A DNA stretch of 64,000 nucleotides from Acanthosoma haemorrhoidale (Eukaryota; Arthropoda; Insecta; Hemiptera; Acanthosomatidae): NCBI GenBank assembly GCA_930367205.1, contig OV884015.1, positions 79,685,341 to 79,749,340 of the forward strand, written 5' to 3'. Of the stretch, positions 10,416 to 22,600 are shown piece by piece. Below the pieces are notes generated by a model. It had not been told where the DNA came from. It made no database searches and worked only from the letters and a program-made list of their open reading frames with translations. A program made the translations under genes and the position numbers. Within the stretch, counting starts at the first letter, position 1. Every line of letters starts with the position of its first letter.

Positions 10416-12084
10416 TATAATGAAATTGCTTAGGTTCATGACGTTACAACTTTAGATAAAAAAAATAATACAAATAATGTAAATTGTAAATAAAAAATGC
10501 TCATGTTACCATTACCATGCGTTTGTCAATTACTTTCTTTCGTATTGAATTTTATATACATTCTCCTTTGGTTTTCTAACATCGCATACATACATACATA
10601 GTGGTCTGTCCAAATGTTGTCCATTAATAAATTTACTGAAAACCTAACATCTGTTTCATTACCTAAAGCCGATCTCACAAGGACTCTTTTACTCATTTAT
10701 ATGCTCATGGGTAACAATTTACTCACATAGAAGCTATACTTTCACTACTGGAATGGGAGATGGCAGGAAGACAGTTTCTTCGTTCCGCTTTGGCATTATG
10801 GTCAATTGTGACGGAAGTGAAAAATAGTGACTAGAATAATTCCTCACCAATCATCATGAACTGTCATTTGATCTGAGAGCCGATAAGACGGACTGTACTT
10901 TACAATCGAAAAACCTTTCTGCGGAAAGGATAACGGCCAAGAGGTACTGGATTACCTTAGAGTCATATTTAATGGGATACGAATAGAATAGATGCTTGGC
11001 AAGATCGCGACTCAAACCCTGGTCCAGCCCAATCCCCAGTCGGGGGCAATGCCAACTTCCTGCCTAGAGTGACATATTTTTGGCCCAATATTTTCTCTTT
11101 ATAAATAAAGATATATTGCAATATTTTATATATTTTCATTTAATGGTTTAATATTGGCAAACAAGATCTCGGAAAATGAACTAAGCTATGTTCCCGCTGT
11201 CCGTCTCTGTGTTCATCGTGTTTGGCTGAAGAGAATTCATATTGGGGAAAGCTGTCCACTCCTGGAGCCAAGGGGGCAGCCTCGGTCTAGTCCTTTTTTC
11301 TTTGGCTGTTAATTGCTTATAATTATAAATAATAGTGAGACTAGTCTTACAATAAAAAAAATTCAGTTTAAAAGATGTAATTTTAAAAGTATTTAACGTC
11401 CTATTTTTGTCTTCTAACTAGTTATCTATTTCTTATTCCCTAGCACATTCAGCAACCTATATTGACATTCTCAAGTCTTTAGAATAGCAGTATGGGCTGC
11501 TGCAAGCTTTTGTTAATAAAAAATAAATAAATTATCTTGTGGGAAGACAAAACTTAGAAGTTATTTACTAAACCATAGACATGTCCAATATTCACTCGAG
11601 TCCGTTACTGGTCTCTTCAAATTTCGACCGAAAAAAAATTCTATACAAATAGGGAAGAAAGTAAAGGTATCGGAGGGGAAGGCCATTTAAATCCACGTGT
11701 CTGGATCCGTGCGTGTGTATGTGTATAAAGAAAAAAAAAAGGAGAAGGTAAGGGTGAAATGTGTACGTACTAGGGCCCGGCAGGTGGGGAGTGAGTGTGG
11801 GAACTTGGGGCAGGTGGAGCCACAGGTGGGGTCTATGGAAATGTGAAGGGCGGAAGGGCCTCCAACTGTTCCACTCCTCCCTTGTCTCTGATTCGCAATC
11901 TCTGCCACTTCCTCATCTCCAAGTCTTCTGCTCTCTTCTTTTCGCTCCTTCGGTGACCAACGGCGAGAGGAATGAATTGACAATGGTCACACAATAAAAT
12001 ACAGACTGAGCATTAGCGGATGTTCGTTGTTTGAGATACCACAAGATTTAATGAAAACAGCCAAGCCCCCCCCTCTCTGTTAGT
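10416..12084. other. No gene seen
   Basis: AT-rich intron sequence. A GC-richer patch at 11690-11990 has opposing short open frames without recognisable motifs. Confidence 0.5.
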
Positions 12085-12440
12085 CTTCGCATCCTGCAAT
12101 TCAGAATCCTTCACCAATGCTCCCTTCCGTATCAACAACGGTACCCTTCACGCTGATCTCATTATCATATTCATTCAAGATCTAGCCATTCCTAGCTATC
12201 CCCGCCTGGCTGGCATTTCTAATCCGTATGCTAATGATCTATACTTCCAGCTTATCACCAGCAACACATAGCGACGCCTAATGTGGAGGTGACCTCGTGA
12301 CCTCCTCCAAACCAACTAACGTTTTGTTTACAGTGAGCTCTGTAGATATTGCTTAAGTGACAAGTCAAGTGGTTTTGGTTAATGAGACTTGTTTCTCCAA
12401 AAAATAACAAGAAGCTCATATAAGCCGAAGTTCTAAACAC
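12085..12440 (+). repeat. Dispersed repeat family 3, copy A
   Basis: Shares ordered blocks with 25725-26045 and, inverted, 45145-45425: atccttcaccaatgctccc, gtatcaacaacggtaccc, ttcacgctgatctca, cattcattcaagatctagcc, tgacctcgtgacctc, tgtttacagtgagctctg and a tail near aagttctaaac. Moderate GC content and polypyrimidine blocks suggest a piece of a larger transposon. The class is unknown. Confidence 0.6.
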
Positions 12441-15400
12441 TAATTAAAATACTACTGTACAGTTTGCATGTAATCATTTCAATAAATACATATATTGATA
12501 TAACATAAGAAGGAAGGTTGGTGAAAAGACACAATATGGGCTGAAAACACTCCATTTTTTTTTGTTAAACCATTTATGTCTCTAAAAGTCACCTCGTATA
12601 ATCTCTTACAAAGGAAAAAATATATATATTTAATTTTATTTATTGACTCAAAATTGTGACTGGCGTCACAACCAGAAAATGTGCTGTAAATATGATTAGG
12701 TGGCATGTCTGACATGAAGGCAGAGGATATCCATTGATACCTCCTTTATTTTGTTGAAGCTGAATTTGAATCTTATTATTGTTATTAATTTAGATGATCC
12801 CTGTTCTATCTTCTCCTAGACAGGTTACCTATTTTCTCAGGTTAGACAGGTAAGTCAGGGGTAAGCAATCCCTGTATCAGTGGGGGTGCCCGTGCAGTTT
12901 GTCATGAAAGTGTCTGTGTTCTAATGCAGTAGGAATTTTTAGGTCAGTGTGAAGGATATGATTTCGTAGGTAAAATCGTGCACAATATAATCTCGTTTAT
13001 TCGTGTGATTTCTTAATTTATCCTCCCAAAGGTAAGTTAACACTAAACATACTCATCCCCAAAGCATACACTTCCCTTCCTTCTTGTTTAGCAGAAATAA
13101 CGAACCCCAGTAAGGATAGTTTCTTTTAACCACTATGTTAAAAGTGGCCATATAATGACAATGACATTGAAAAATATGACAATGGTCACTATAAGACCAT
13201 TATATGGGTTTCATACGGGTAAATAATACCGTGTGTTTGTAACTACTTAAATACCCCAAGGACTGGCTCCAATGATATCGCGACAAATTCTTAACTGCTA
13301 TCTTTTATTCTATATTTTATTATATGTATATTAGCTTATTCAATCTAAGCATTCTCCGTTCTCACTGATTAATAGTCTCCCTACTCTATAAATATTCCCA
13401 TCTATTATTATCCCCCTGACGGATACTCCGGAATAAATAAACGGACGGAATAAATAAACGGAATAAATAAACTTAAGGGTTGCGGCGAGACCTGTCAATT
13501 GAGAAATGAGTAATTGACATCTGTTAATAATTAACAGTGAAAGTGGGCTGAAGAGGTAACATGATGGATTCACGATCACCATATCATTTTTTGTAATGTG
13601 GTGATATGATAATGAATACAAAAGTAGAGACGCAATTTCCAGTTCGCGATCCTATTGTATTTTTCTTAAATGGAGAACTAGTATATATGACAAATGGGGA
13701 AAAAATCGGACAAAAAAGGGGGAGAAGAAGTGACAAAACATGATCCATCCCTATTTTCTCCGGGAATCTGCGCAAGGCTCTACTATATCTCTGCCAAATA
13801 TGGTGTGAACAACCCTACGTACATTCACTTTTCTATTTTATATATCAGATAACTAAAATTTGTATGAAGTAAATGGAATTCAAAGAAGGAAACTAAACAA
13901 AAAAAGCAACAACATGAAACGTCGATGAAAATATATCAGCATAAATCTGTCAAAGATAGAGATAGACATTCTTAAAAAAAAATAATAAAAATTTAAAAGG
14001 GATATCTAGAGTTGAAATAGTTTCCTTTCCATTTACTAGGTAAAAGGCAAACCACATCTGGTCTGGATCAAGAACTCAATGGACGTATTTCTATTCTCTT
14101 TTATCAACTTTACCAAACAAAAAGTTAAAAGCCTTGAGGAGATTTTAATTCAAGAACTGAGAGTGACAAGGAAATATCAATGAAGTGGGATCACGGCTTG
14201 TTTTTCGTCAATCTGACAACGGCCTAAGTGCAAAGAGCATTCCTATCCCCTCCCCCAAGAAAAATAAAACACGCACAAAAAATGATATGTCGAAGAAGAC
14301 AATGCGAGCTATGATAACAGAACCATAGGGAGAGGATCTAGATTCAGATAGGGCAATCGTCTTTCATTGGTCTGTATGTATGTTGTACGACACCGGTAGT
14401 GAACATAATTCCTAAACACCCGATTATTTGATTTGACAGTTCAACCAATAGGGTCATTTATTACACAATAACAACACGAAGAATGATTATTTAAAAATTC
14501 TTTCATCAAAAACTTTTGAGTCCATTAGAAATTAAAATTTATTTTATTATTATTAATTATTATCTTTTTATTTATGTGTTGACGTTACAAATACTTCAGG
14601 TATCCTTAAGTAGATCTTACACGATCTGTGTTAATGTCATTATCTGTCGGGCCATTACCTTCATTTTATGAAAAGTAATACCATTCCAAATGATTGTGTA
14701 AGGTTGAAAAGTAATTAAGGAGTAATGATGAAAGTTTTATGAAGGTAATGACATTAACACTGATCATGAATGGGTCGGCTTTAAAGTTTAAATAACAATC
14801 CCTGATAGGGGTAAAGCTCCCTCTAAATATCAAAATGGCTTTCCCTTCGATGCCAAGCACACCCCCATATGTGACGACACCATTTCCATAGTGTTCTATT
14901 GGAGTGATCGCCGTGTGGTTCCTGAGGATGACATGCATGGACTGTTGAAGGGGCTTGCTAATAAATAAAAGAATTTTAGAGAATCGAATATTTCTTTTAA
15001 TTTAAAACCTAAATTATTCCATCTCTTCCTTGCTCAAACAACATTGTATATGTCCCTAAAATATAAATGTGATAATTAGTTTTTTAGTTAAAATGCAATG
15101 TCGGAAAAATAGAAAAAATCAAAGTTAGGGAGAGATAGTTTTTTTTATTACTAATTTATTAAGTACCAACTCAGAAGCTTTTTAAGATTTGAAGAGCTGA
15201 TTTTTTTCACTGATAAGGGCACATTGAAGTCGATAATTAGAAAAGAAATGCAATGGTAATACATATTCGACATAATCGATATACCAGTCAAAAAACTTCG
15301 TATTTTCGATTGAAAACACTTGGCATGATGGACATCATAGCAGCCTTCTAAAAGCGGAGTTCCAACACGGCTTGGGTTTTTTTTCTTCGAGCGATATGTG

Positions 15401-17029
15401 CGGCGGGGGTTCACTAAGCCGAAATTTAGGTTACCAGAATTACCTAGTGCCACCCACCAACTACCTAGATAAGTTTCGATCTCTCTTACTTTACCCCTTA
15501 TGAGTTGTTGTGCCATACATAAACTAAATAAAGTACGATGATCGTCATTAAAACTATCGTATCCTTTACGAAGATATTAACTGATTACAACAACTTTGGT
15601 CTGTTCACAGTTTTATATTATGTTTATAATAAGAGCTTTTCATGACTTAAGACATCATTCAGTTTGAGGTGACTAACTTATTTTTTGCAGTCAGGAGCTT
15701 CTTTAGTTTTATCTGCGTGTTCTTGAATGCAAGGAAGACGGTTTTCAAAAAATTCTGTCACATGAAGGGCAAGCTTTGTTTCGAACGAAGCAACATGAGA
15801 CATCAATATTAGTGAATAATTAGATTTACCTCCACCTCTGCCCTTGCAATCGAGTGGCGATCAACTTTAGATGTGAACTCATGTCACAAAGCTAGATCCC
15901 AAAGTATTCATCGTCTTCAACGAGTATATGTATGATAAAGTTCTTAATTTTCTTTTAGGAAAGTTGAGACATTACTGCGTAGTTTCCAAACACTTTCCGA
16001 CTTACCTCTAGAGAGCCAACGAACATCGAAATGTCTTTTTCGAACATTACCCGGAATTTCCTGCGACTGAGGTCACGAGTCGTATTTTGCTGGTAGTTGA
16101 CCGACGGTTTTGAGACAGAAAAAATTTGTTTTAATCAATTATCAAGGACCAACCCACACCGACAAATACTCGAAAGAAAATCTATTAAGTAGTATTTTTT
16201 TTTTTTTTTTTAATTTCAAAACCCCTTTATAAAAATTTTTTTTTACAAACAAATGGACAATAACATGAACAGTTTTACAGATTTCTGGCTCCTTTTCCTG
16301 CATAGCATAAGCATTGGCAAGTAGTATTAGAAAAATTATACGATTTATGTACAGAATCTAGAATACATTGTTATATTATAAACTTCCACTTTTACTTTTC
16401 AGAGCCTGTTCAAAATGAGAAAAAAAAAATCACTGAATAAATATCAGGTAAAACTGATAAAACTTGTGGATTAGTCCATTTCCTAGTTTCAACAATGTTG
16501 TTAGACAAATTCTATGTAAATTAATCTAAAACCTGAACTGTAAGGAAGTAATAAAACGAACAGAACATGCTCAGCTATAGAACAGTCGTAATCCTGTTTT
16601 GTGTCCTTTCTACTAGCCGTTACCTGTTTTACTGGCCGGATTTCCTCCTTAATAAGAGAAGGTTAAATTGAGGATATTTTAAAATAAATACATTTTTTTT
16701 TTAAAACTAGCATGTATCCTTAAAGGATCATTGGCTACAGGAAACCGAAGAAAATGCTTATTCAATGGAAGGCTTTGATATTTTTTTATATGGCATAATC
16801 TTCGTTTAATTTTGTTTTTAAAATTCCCATATGGCACTCCTCGTTCTAAGAAGGAACGTGTCTTCTCTCAGTGCACGAGGCTGTATGCGGTACACAGTGC
16901 AATGATGTATTCCATATTCTCTGGTTAAAATACTGTAATTTTTCCTCTAAACAACAATATAACTCCTTTGGTTTTTCTAATCATGTTGACACGAAAGCTA
17001 AAAACTTATCCTAAAATTTTGGCGTAGCG
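12441..17029. other. No gene seen
   Basis: Intron sequence. It holds a hairpin at 13148-13207, a short tandem repeat at 13429-13471 and a poly(T) run near 16193-16210. The 121-codon minus-strand frame at 15151-15516 has no recognisable domain and AT-rich ends. Confidence 0.5.
13429..13471. repeat. Tandem repeat, 13-bp unit cggaataaataaa, three copies
   Basis: Three exact units, the first separated from the second by four bases (cgga). Confidence 0.8.
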
Positions 17030-17044
17030 TAGACGAGTCTAGCC

Positions 17045-19211
17045 CGCCCTCACATCGGCCAAGAGAGAACTCTACAGGGCGAGGCGAGCGTTCCATAAGT
17101 GCAGGAACCAACAGGTCCGGGAGGTCCTCCGGGCCCGACACAGGTCCCTCCGGAAGGAGTATGTGAAGAAGATCGAGGTTACCCGGAGGGAAGCCTGGGA
17201 TGAGTTTGTCCAGCGCGAGTCGGAGAAGAACCCCTGGGGTATACCGTACCGAGTAGCGATGGCCAGAGGTGGACAGTTCAAGACACTGGCAAGCCACCTC
17301 CCCGGAAGAAGCAGCGGCGTTCTACATGGAGGAAACATGCCCCAGGGATGACCAAGACAATTCGCTTGAAGACTCCCGGGTAAGTTCCCTGACAGAGGTC
17401 CCCCCGTCACGGACCAGTATTCACCATGGGACATTTGGGACCTGCGCATTGCCGTGGATAAGCAGAAGATTGGAAGAGCTCCAGAACTGGACGAGATCGA
17501 TGCCGCGATTATGCCCACTCATTGAGGGGAGGCTGGTTAGGATTGTGAACGTGTGCCTCGACCAGGGGTATTTCCCAAGCGAGTGGAAGAGAGCGGAGCT
17601 TTCTTTTCCTTTATTCCGAAGGGAGCCAATCGGGACCTGAGATCAAGAGCTACAGGCCTATCAGCATCCTCCCAGTCCTGGAGAGACTGATGAACACGGC
17701 GTTGCGGCAGACGTTCGAGAAGGCGGACCACCCTAGGCAGTATGGCTCCTGCAAGGGTAGGAGCACAGCTGATGCCTTGAAGAGGATAAGGGAAGATATA
17801 GCGACTCGCTCCAAGTATGCGGTGCTGCTGACTTTCGACGTCTCCTCTGCTTTTGACAGGGTTTGGTGGCCCTACGTCATGAGGGAGCTGCAGGAGCTGG
17901 AGGCCCCAAGCAACTTGTATGAGCTTGTGAGCAGCTTCCACAGCAAACGTAGGGCAGTCATCAGAAACGTATCCTACGACGAGGAGGCACCGGTGAAGCG
18001 AGGGTGTCCCCAAGGATCAGTTCTGGTTCCTGCCCTTTGGAAACTGGTGTTTAATAAGGTCCTCGTGACCCTAGAAGAGCAGGGATTCCCCGCGGTGGGC
18101 TACGTGGACGACCTTGCTGCGACCACCGTGGGGGGTTCTTGTGCGGAGGTTATGAGAAAGGCGTGCGCCTGGTCAAGGAGTGGTGCGCCGGCATGAAGAT
18201 GAACATGGCTGTGGAGAAGACGACGGCCAACCTGGCGAGAGGCAAGTTAGACCGTGCTCACCCAATTTGGTTAGAGATAGAAAGAAGACGCGTTTGGGTG
18301 GGCACGGAGGTGACGTACCTAGGAGTGAGACTGGGAAAGCGTCTCAGCCTTTCTCCTCACATCGAGTATTTGGGTGACAGAGTAGTCGCTGTCACCAACT
18401 CCTTCGCGAGGATAGGGGGAGCGATGTGGGGGGTGAGGTTCCCAGTCTCAAGAATCCTCTACCAGGCTGTGGTACTAAGAATCTTTCGATACGCTTCGGA
18501 GTCATGGTCGGCGCACCTTAACAAGGGACAGGCGCACGCTATGAAGAGAATACAGAGGATAGCGTTGATACGGGTCACGAGGTCCTACAGGTCAGTATCG
18601 CACGAGGCAGTGGAGGTGTTGGCATTGGCGGCACCAATGGAGTTGATCCTCCTGGAACAGCGGCTCAGGTCAAAGACGAAGAGGAGGCAAATGGAAGATA
18701 TTTCACCTCCCCTACGGAGAAAAATCGAGAAAGAGCCTGGGAAGTGGAAGGTCCTCATAGACGAATGGACGACTGAGGCGTAGAGCACCAGGTGGACAAG
18801 TACTTCCCCTCAGTCCAGGACAGGCTGAGGGCAAGATGCGTTTCCCCGGATTACTGGGTGTCACAGATCCTCACAGGACACGGCGGATTTCGTGCCAGGT
18901 TATAAGGGTACAAAAGGGCAGATAGCAAGTCCTGCCCTCATTGCGGAGAGGACCGCATTACCGCGGAGCATGTCGTGCTCTCTTGTAATGCATTGGAACC
19001 GGCGAGAGCACGGCTGCTCCGCTCGAAAGGGGAGTATAGCCTGGACGAAGAGGTATGCTGCGTTCTGCGGATTCCTCGGGAAGTGGAGGGAGCTGCAACG
19101 CTCTGGGCACTTGATGATATCCAGGGGGTGGCGCGGGGTGAGCAGCCGTGCCTTCGGGAAGGTTCACCTGAAGCCAACGTTGTATCACCGGACGGCGTGG
19201 AGTCGCTGTAA
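17045..19211 (+). pseudogene. Frameshifted reverse transcriptase ORF of the LINE
   Basis: The frame must change at about 17310, 17395, 17515, 17605, 18150 and 18895. In order: an Arg-rich linker (AKRELYRARRAFHKCRNQQV); NPWGIPYRVAM at 17229; KIGRAPELDEIDAAI; KSYRPISILPVLERL (17648); GRSTADAL; LTFDVSSAFDRVWW with the first catalytic Asp at 17837; RGCPQGSVLVPALW; YVDD at 18101-18112, the catalytic pair; TEVTYLGVRLGKRLSL; and a C-terminal CX2CX8HX4C finger (18933-18986). The catalytic residues are preserved, so it decayed mainly by small indels. It ends at TAA 19209-19211. Confidence 0.9.
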
Positions 19212-19655
19212 ATATGTTATATAGAATATAAGATAGGACTTGGAAGTATCTAGTTACCTATAAGTTTAGTTATAGGGGGAAGAGGATGTACACCCCTTGT
19301 ACATATTGATTTAGATTTTAGGGTTTAGGAAATTGTAAATAGTAGATAAGGTAAAATGTTAGGTTAAGTATTACTAGCTATAAGGGGAAAAAAATAAAAA
19401 TATATATGTGTGTATATATAGCTAGTAAGGAATGTAAATAATAGATATTAAGTAAGAGTTTTTGTTTCTTTTGGATTTAATATTGTGTGTGTTTGGTATA
19501 AACAGAAATATATACGAATAAACAGCAAAAACAGAATAACGCAAGGTGCGCTGACCGGTGCAACAATCCCATTGCACCGGACGACCACAGACGACGAAAC
19601 CCCATGAGCTCGCTTCACGGGCTTGTGGGGAAACCCCGTTTGAGGTTCACCTCAG
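19212..19655 (+). other. LINE 3' UTR with terminal hairpins
   Basis: AT-rich UTR followed by three foldable blocks. The first has CCGGTGCAA/TTGCACCGG arms (19555-19580, 9-bp perfect stem, 8-nt loop). The second has cccatgagc/gcttgtggg arms (19601-19629, with G-U pairs). The third is TGAGGT tc ACCTCA (19641-19654), immediately before poly(A). The second LINE copy keeps all three. In R1/R2-like elements the RT recognises 3' RNA structure, so this is probably the template recognition site (inference). Confidence 0.7.
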
Positions 19656-19668
19656 AAAAAAAAAAAAA

Positions 19669-22600
19669 GTTCGATTAGTTACCATTTGTATGCAAATGAG
19701 GAAATGATTACTTCCGTGTAGACGGTTTTTTACACTCATTTGTTGGAAGAGCAAGGCAAGACTCGGCCATTGAAAAGTCTATGGTTTTTGGATAATGATT
19801 GGTTACAGTGCTATTATTCACGAGAATGGTTGTGTTGTTTTTTCCCGAAAATGTTCCGATTTCTTCGCTTCTTTTTTTTTTATAGTGTAGCGACGGAGCT
19901 CCTATAGTTTGATGTGCCTATTCAGATCACCCACTAGGAGTAGTGGTCAGGGCCTCTGATCTAGGAGCGACAGATCACCACCGATTTGCTATTATTTAGT
20001 AGATTTTAATTAATTAAGTATTTATTGCTATAATTTGTAATATATATTTTGATGATAGCTGAAGCAAGTGGACTGTAATTAGGTTTTCATTTTCTATGAA
20101 TTTAAAACAAAAATAAAAGGAAACGATTCGATATTAGAATAACGGTTCTCAACAATTAAAATCCGAAAATATGCATATCATTTCCACATATCGGTTTTCA
20201 AAAATCTAAATCCAAAAAGGTGTATATCGTCCTCTCAAATCAATAAAAAGAATAATTGCCCACTTCCCTAAATATGGATGGTTTTTTTCTTGAAATGGGT
20301 CGGCTTATTGCAGGGACATTAGGAATAGGAAAATAACCAAAAGGAAAGGAAATCTTTGGATAAGCACTAATCTTTCAAATAGCCACGTCGGAAATTCGGA
20401 GATAAGCAAGCAATTTTTCTGGTTTCTCGATACATAACAGTCAACTCGAGCGGAGACATTGACGAAACAAAAAGGATTTATTGATGACACTCATATAAAT
20501 AAAATTACCATCACCAACTGTTGGCAAGATAATTCTCCTTGGTCTTTTAAAATACCACTCCCCTTGATCAGAGTCGAAGACGGAACAGGATTGAAGCATG
20601 GCGTGTGCTCCAAGAGGACCAGCAGTCTGATTTTTCTCCCTGGAGCGCAGTATCTTTCGGAGCTATTTTCCTTAAATATTAATTTACTATTTTAAAGCAC
20701 CTGTCTTCTCTAGTAAACAATTAAATTTATTTTCATTTATCTTACAAAATTTAAATAGGGTAAGGTTGAAATAGTTTTACTGCTCGCACTTCAAATGATC
20801 AATTAATATAAAATACATCCTTTTTGACATGACTAGAAACACTTCGTAAAGCAGAAGTATCTTAACTTTCAAAAAAGAGCGATACTTCTTAAGGTTAAAT
20901 TTCACTCGAGGTACTGAGGGGTCCATACCCCGTACCGAACATTCAGTTTTTCCTCTGACAAAAGATCGCTTAGTAAAAAAAAAACGCTTAGTAAAAAAAT
21001 GCGATCAAATAAAACTGGATATATATATATTCAAACAATGCCGGATGTTTCATTGACGAAAATAACAGCAAATTCCCAATTATATTTGATAAACTGCTCG
21101 AACTGTCGGAAATATGTCAACAAATTGAGAAGTAATGCTTATTGAAACTGAAAAATGAAACAATTACCGGTACAAAATCGGAATTAATGGGAGAAAGAAT
21201 GGAGGCAGTACCTAATCACATGACAATGTTAATCGGGAATAATCTACTATCAATACAGTTTTATTGATTTATGACTAATTTCACTACATTTAATAATAGT
21301 GCTAAGTATTTAACAGACACTTCAAGCTACTTTTAGCAGATGATAATCCTGTCCAGATCTCAGAAGATTCTGCCTGCCTCCAATAGACTCATCCCCTAAA
21401 TTCTGTAAAATTTAACCTTAAGAACTATCACTGTTTAGCATGAGTTGCCATAACACACAGTCCTGAGGATGCACAATTAGGTGGAACACCGAATGTTGAT
21501 GTAATATAAATAAAATATATTAGAGACTTAAAGCTTATTTAAAAATATACTTTCAAGTGTAGTCTAAATATTTATATAAATATAATAAAATAATTGCAGC
21601 GTCAGTCCCAATATAGTGGTATTTCTTTAAGAATGTGAGTTTCAAAAGCTTTAAGACTAGCCAGACGAAGAGAGGAGCGGAAGAAGAGACACACCCGAGC
21701 GGATGTGAGAGCGCGCCAGGGACAGACGGAGCTCACGACTTACACAAACCCTGAGAAAGAAGAGCACGCCGGCACATATCTAACATGAATCCGTTGAGGT
21801 TTCCTGTCCTTAGGCTGCATAATCTCTCCTTCCCTTCTCGACATCCTCTGACCCACATACCACCCATTCATATGCTTATACACCGGGGCCTCATCTGAGG
21901 GGCATTGCGGGCCCGGTAACTTCTTACGGATAACGGTCCTCAGACCGGATTGGTTTATACCAGCGCGGAAACTACCCCATCGCGCATGAAATCGGGGTCG
22001 GAATGAAGGAAACTTACTCAATTATTAGGCATAGAGCTAATATCTTCCAGTTGTTTATTATCAAGACACGACATTCCGTGACTGTCATATTCTGGCGCTT
22101 GAATAAAAAACGGAGTTTGTTTTATGGGATTTGTTTCGGCATAAAACCTTCAGGGCATCAACGTATTGTTTTTATATTTAAAGTCATCTGGAGAGCCTAC
22201 CGTTGCGAGCTCGAGACAGTATAAGCACGAGAACAGAGCCCACGGCCTGGGAGAGAGGAATGTTTATGTGGGAGGGCAGAGAGGCACCCCAGTCTCAAAT
22301 GTCAGGCGGTGATTATAGATAATATTCATATAAACCACTTAACTTAGTCAATCCGCCTAAATTTACAATTAACAACGTTATTACAATAAGCTAATCTTTC
22401 AATAGTTTGAGCTCGTGTTCGAATTGTTGAGCAGAAAATGAACTATTGTGTAATATATTGTATGACATCTCGAATGATTTGAAGCATAATTTAATAGAAA
22501 GCCCTGATAACAATGGTCTATGCACCGCAATACGTAAGCAAAAGATCCCTTAGCAATAATCTCAAAATAACTCACATCCTAATCTCATTCTGTCAAAGTT

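Larger units (their letters stand above)
17030..19668 (+). mobile_element. R1-like non-LTR retrotransposon, 5'-truncated
   Basis: A GC-rich island of 2.6 kb with codon use unlike its surroundings. It contains the linker between endonuclease and RT, the RT domain, a thumb/C-terminal region, a CCHC finger, an AT-rich 3' UTR, a set of hairpins and a 13-nt poly(A) tail (19656-19668). The endonuclease domain is missing, as expected for a 5'-truncated insertion. Clade placement (R1/LOA group) rests on the domain order and motif wording. No target-site duplication was recognised. A shorter second copy lies at 61567-62060. Confidence 0.9.

Noticed and set aside
10980..11060. Possible tRNA-like or SINE segment (gatcgcgactcaaaccctgg)
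   Set aside because: No proper B box and no cloverleaf could be drawn.
15151..15516. 121-codon minus-strand open frame
   Set aside because: No recognisable domain, no splice context and AT-rich hydrophobic C-terminus; likely chance, though part may be an old repeat.
17072..18013. Minus-strand frames of 148 and 158 codons inside the LINE
   Set aside because: Antisense shadows of the GC-rich RT coding strand.
21740..22021. 93-codon minus-strand frame in a GC-richer patch
   Set aside because: It opens at a TTG, not an ATG, and shows no known motif; frames are open on both strands because of composition.
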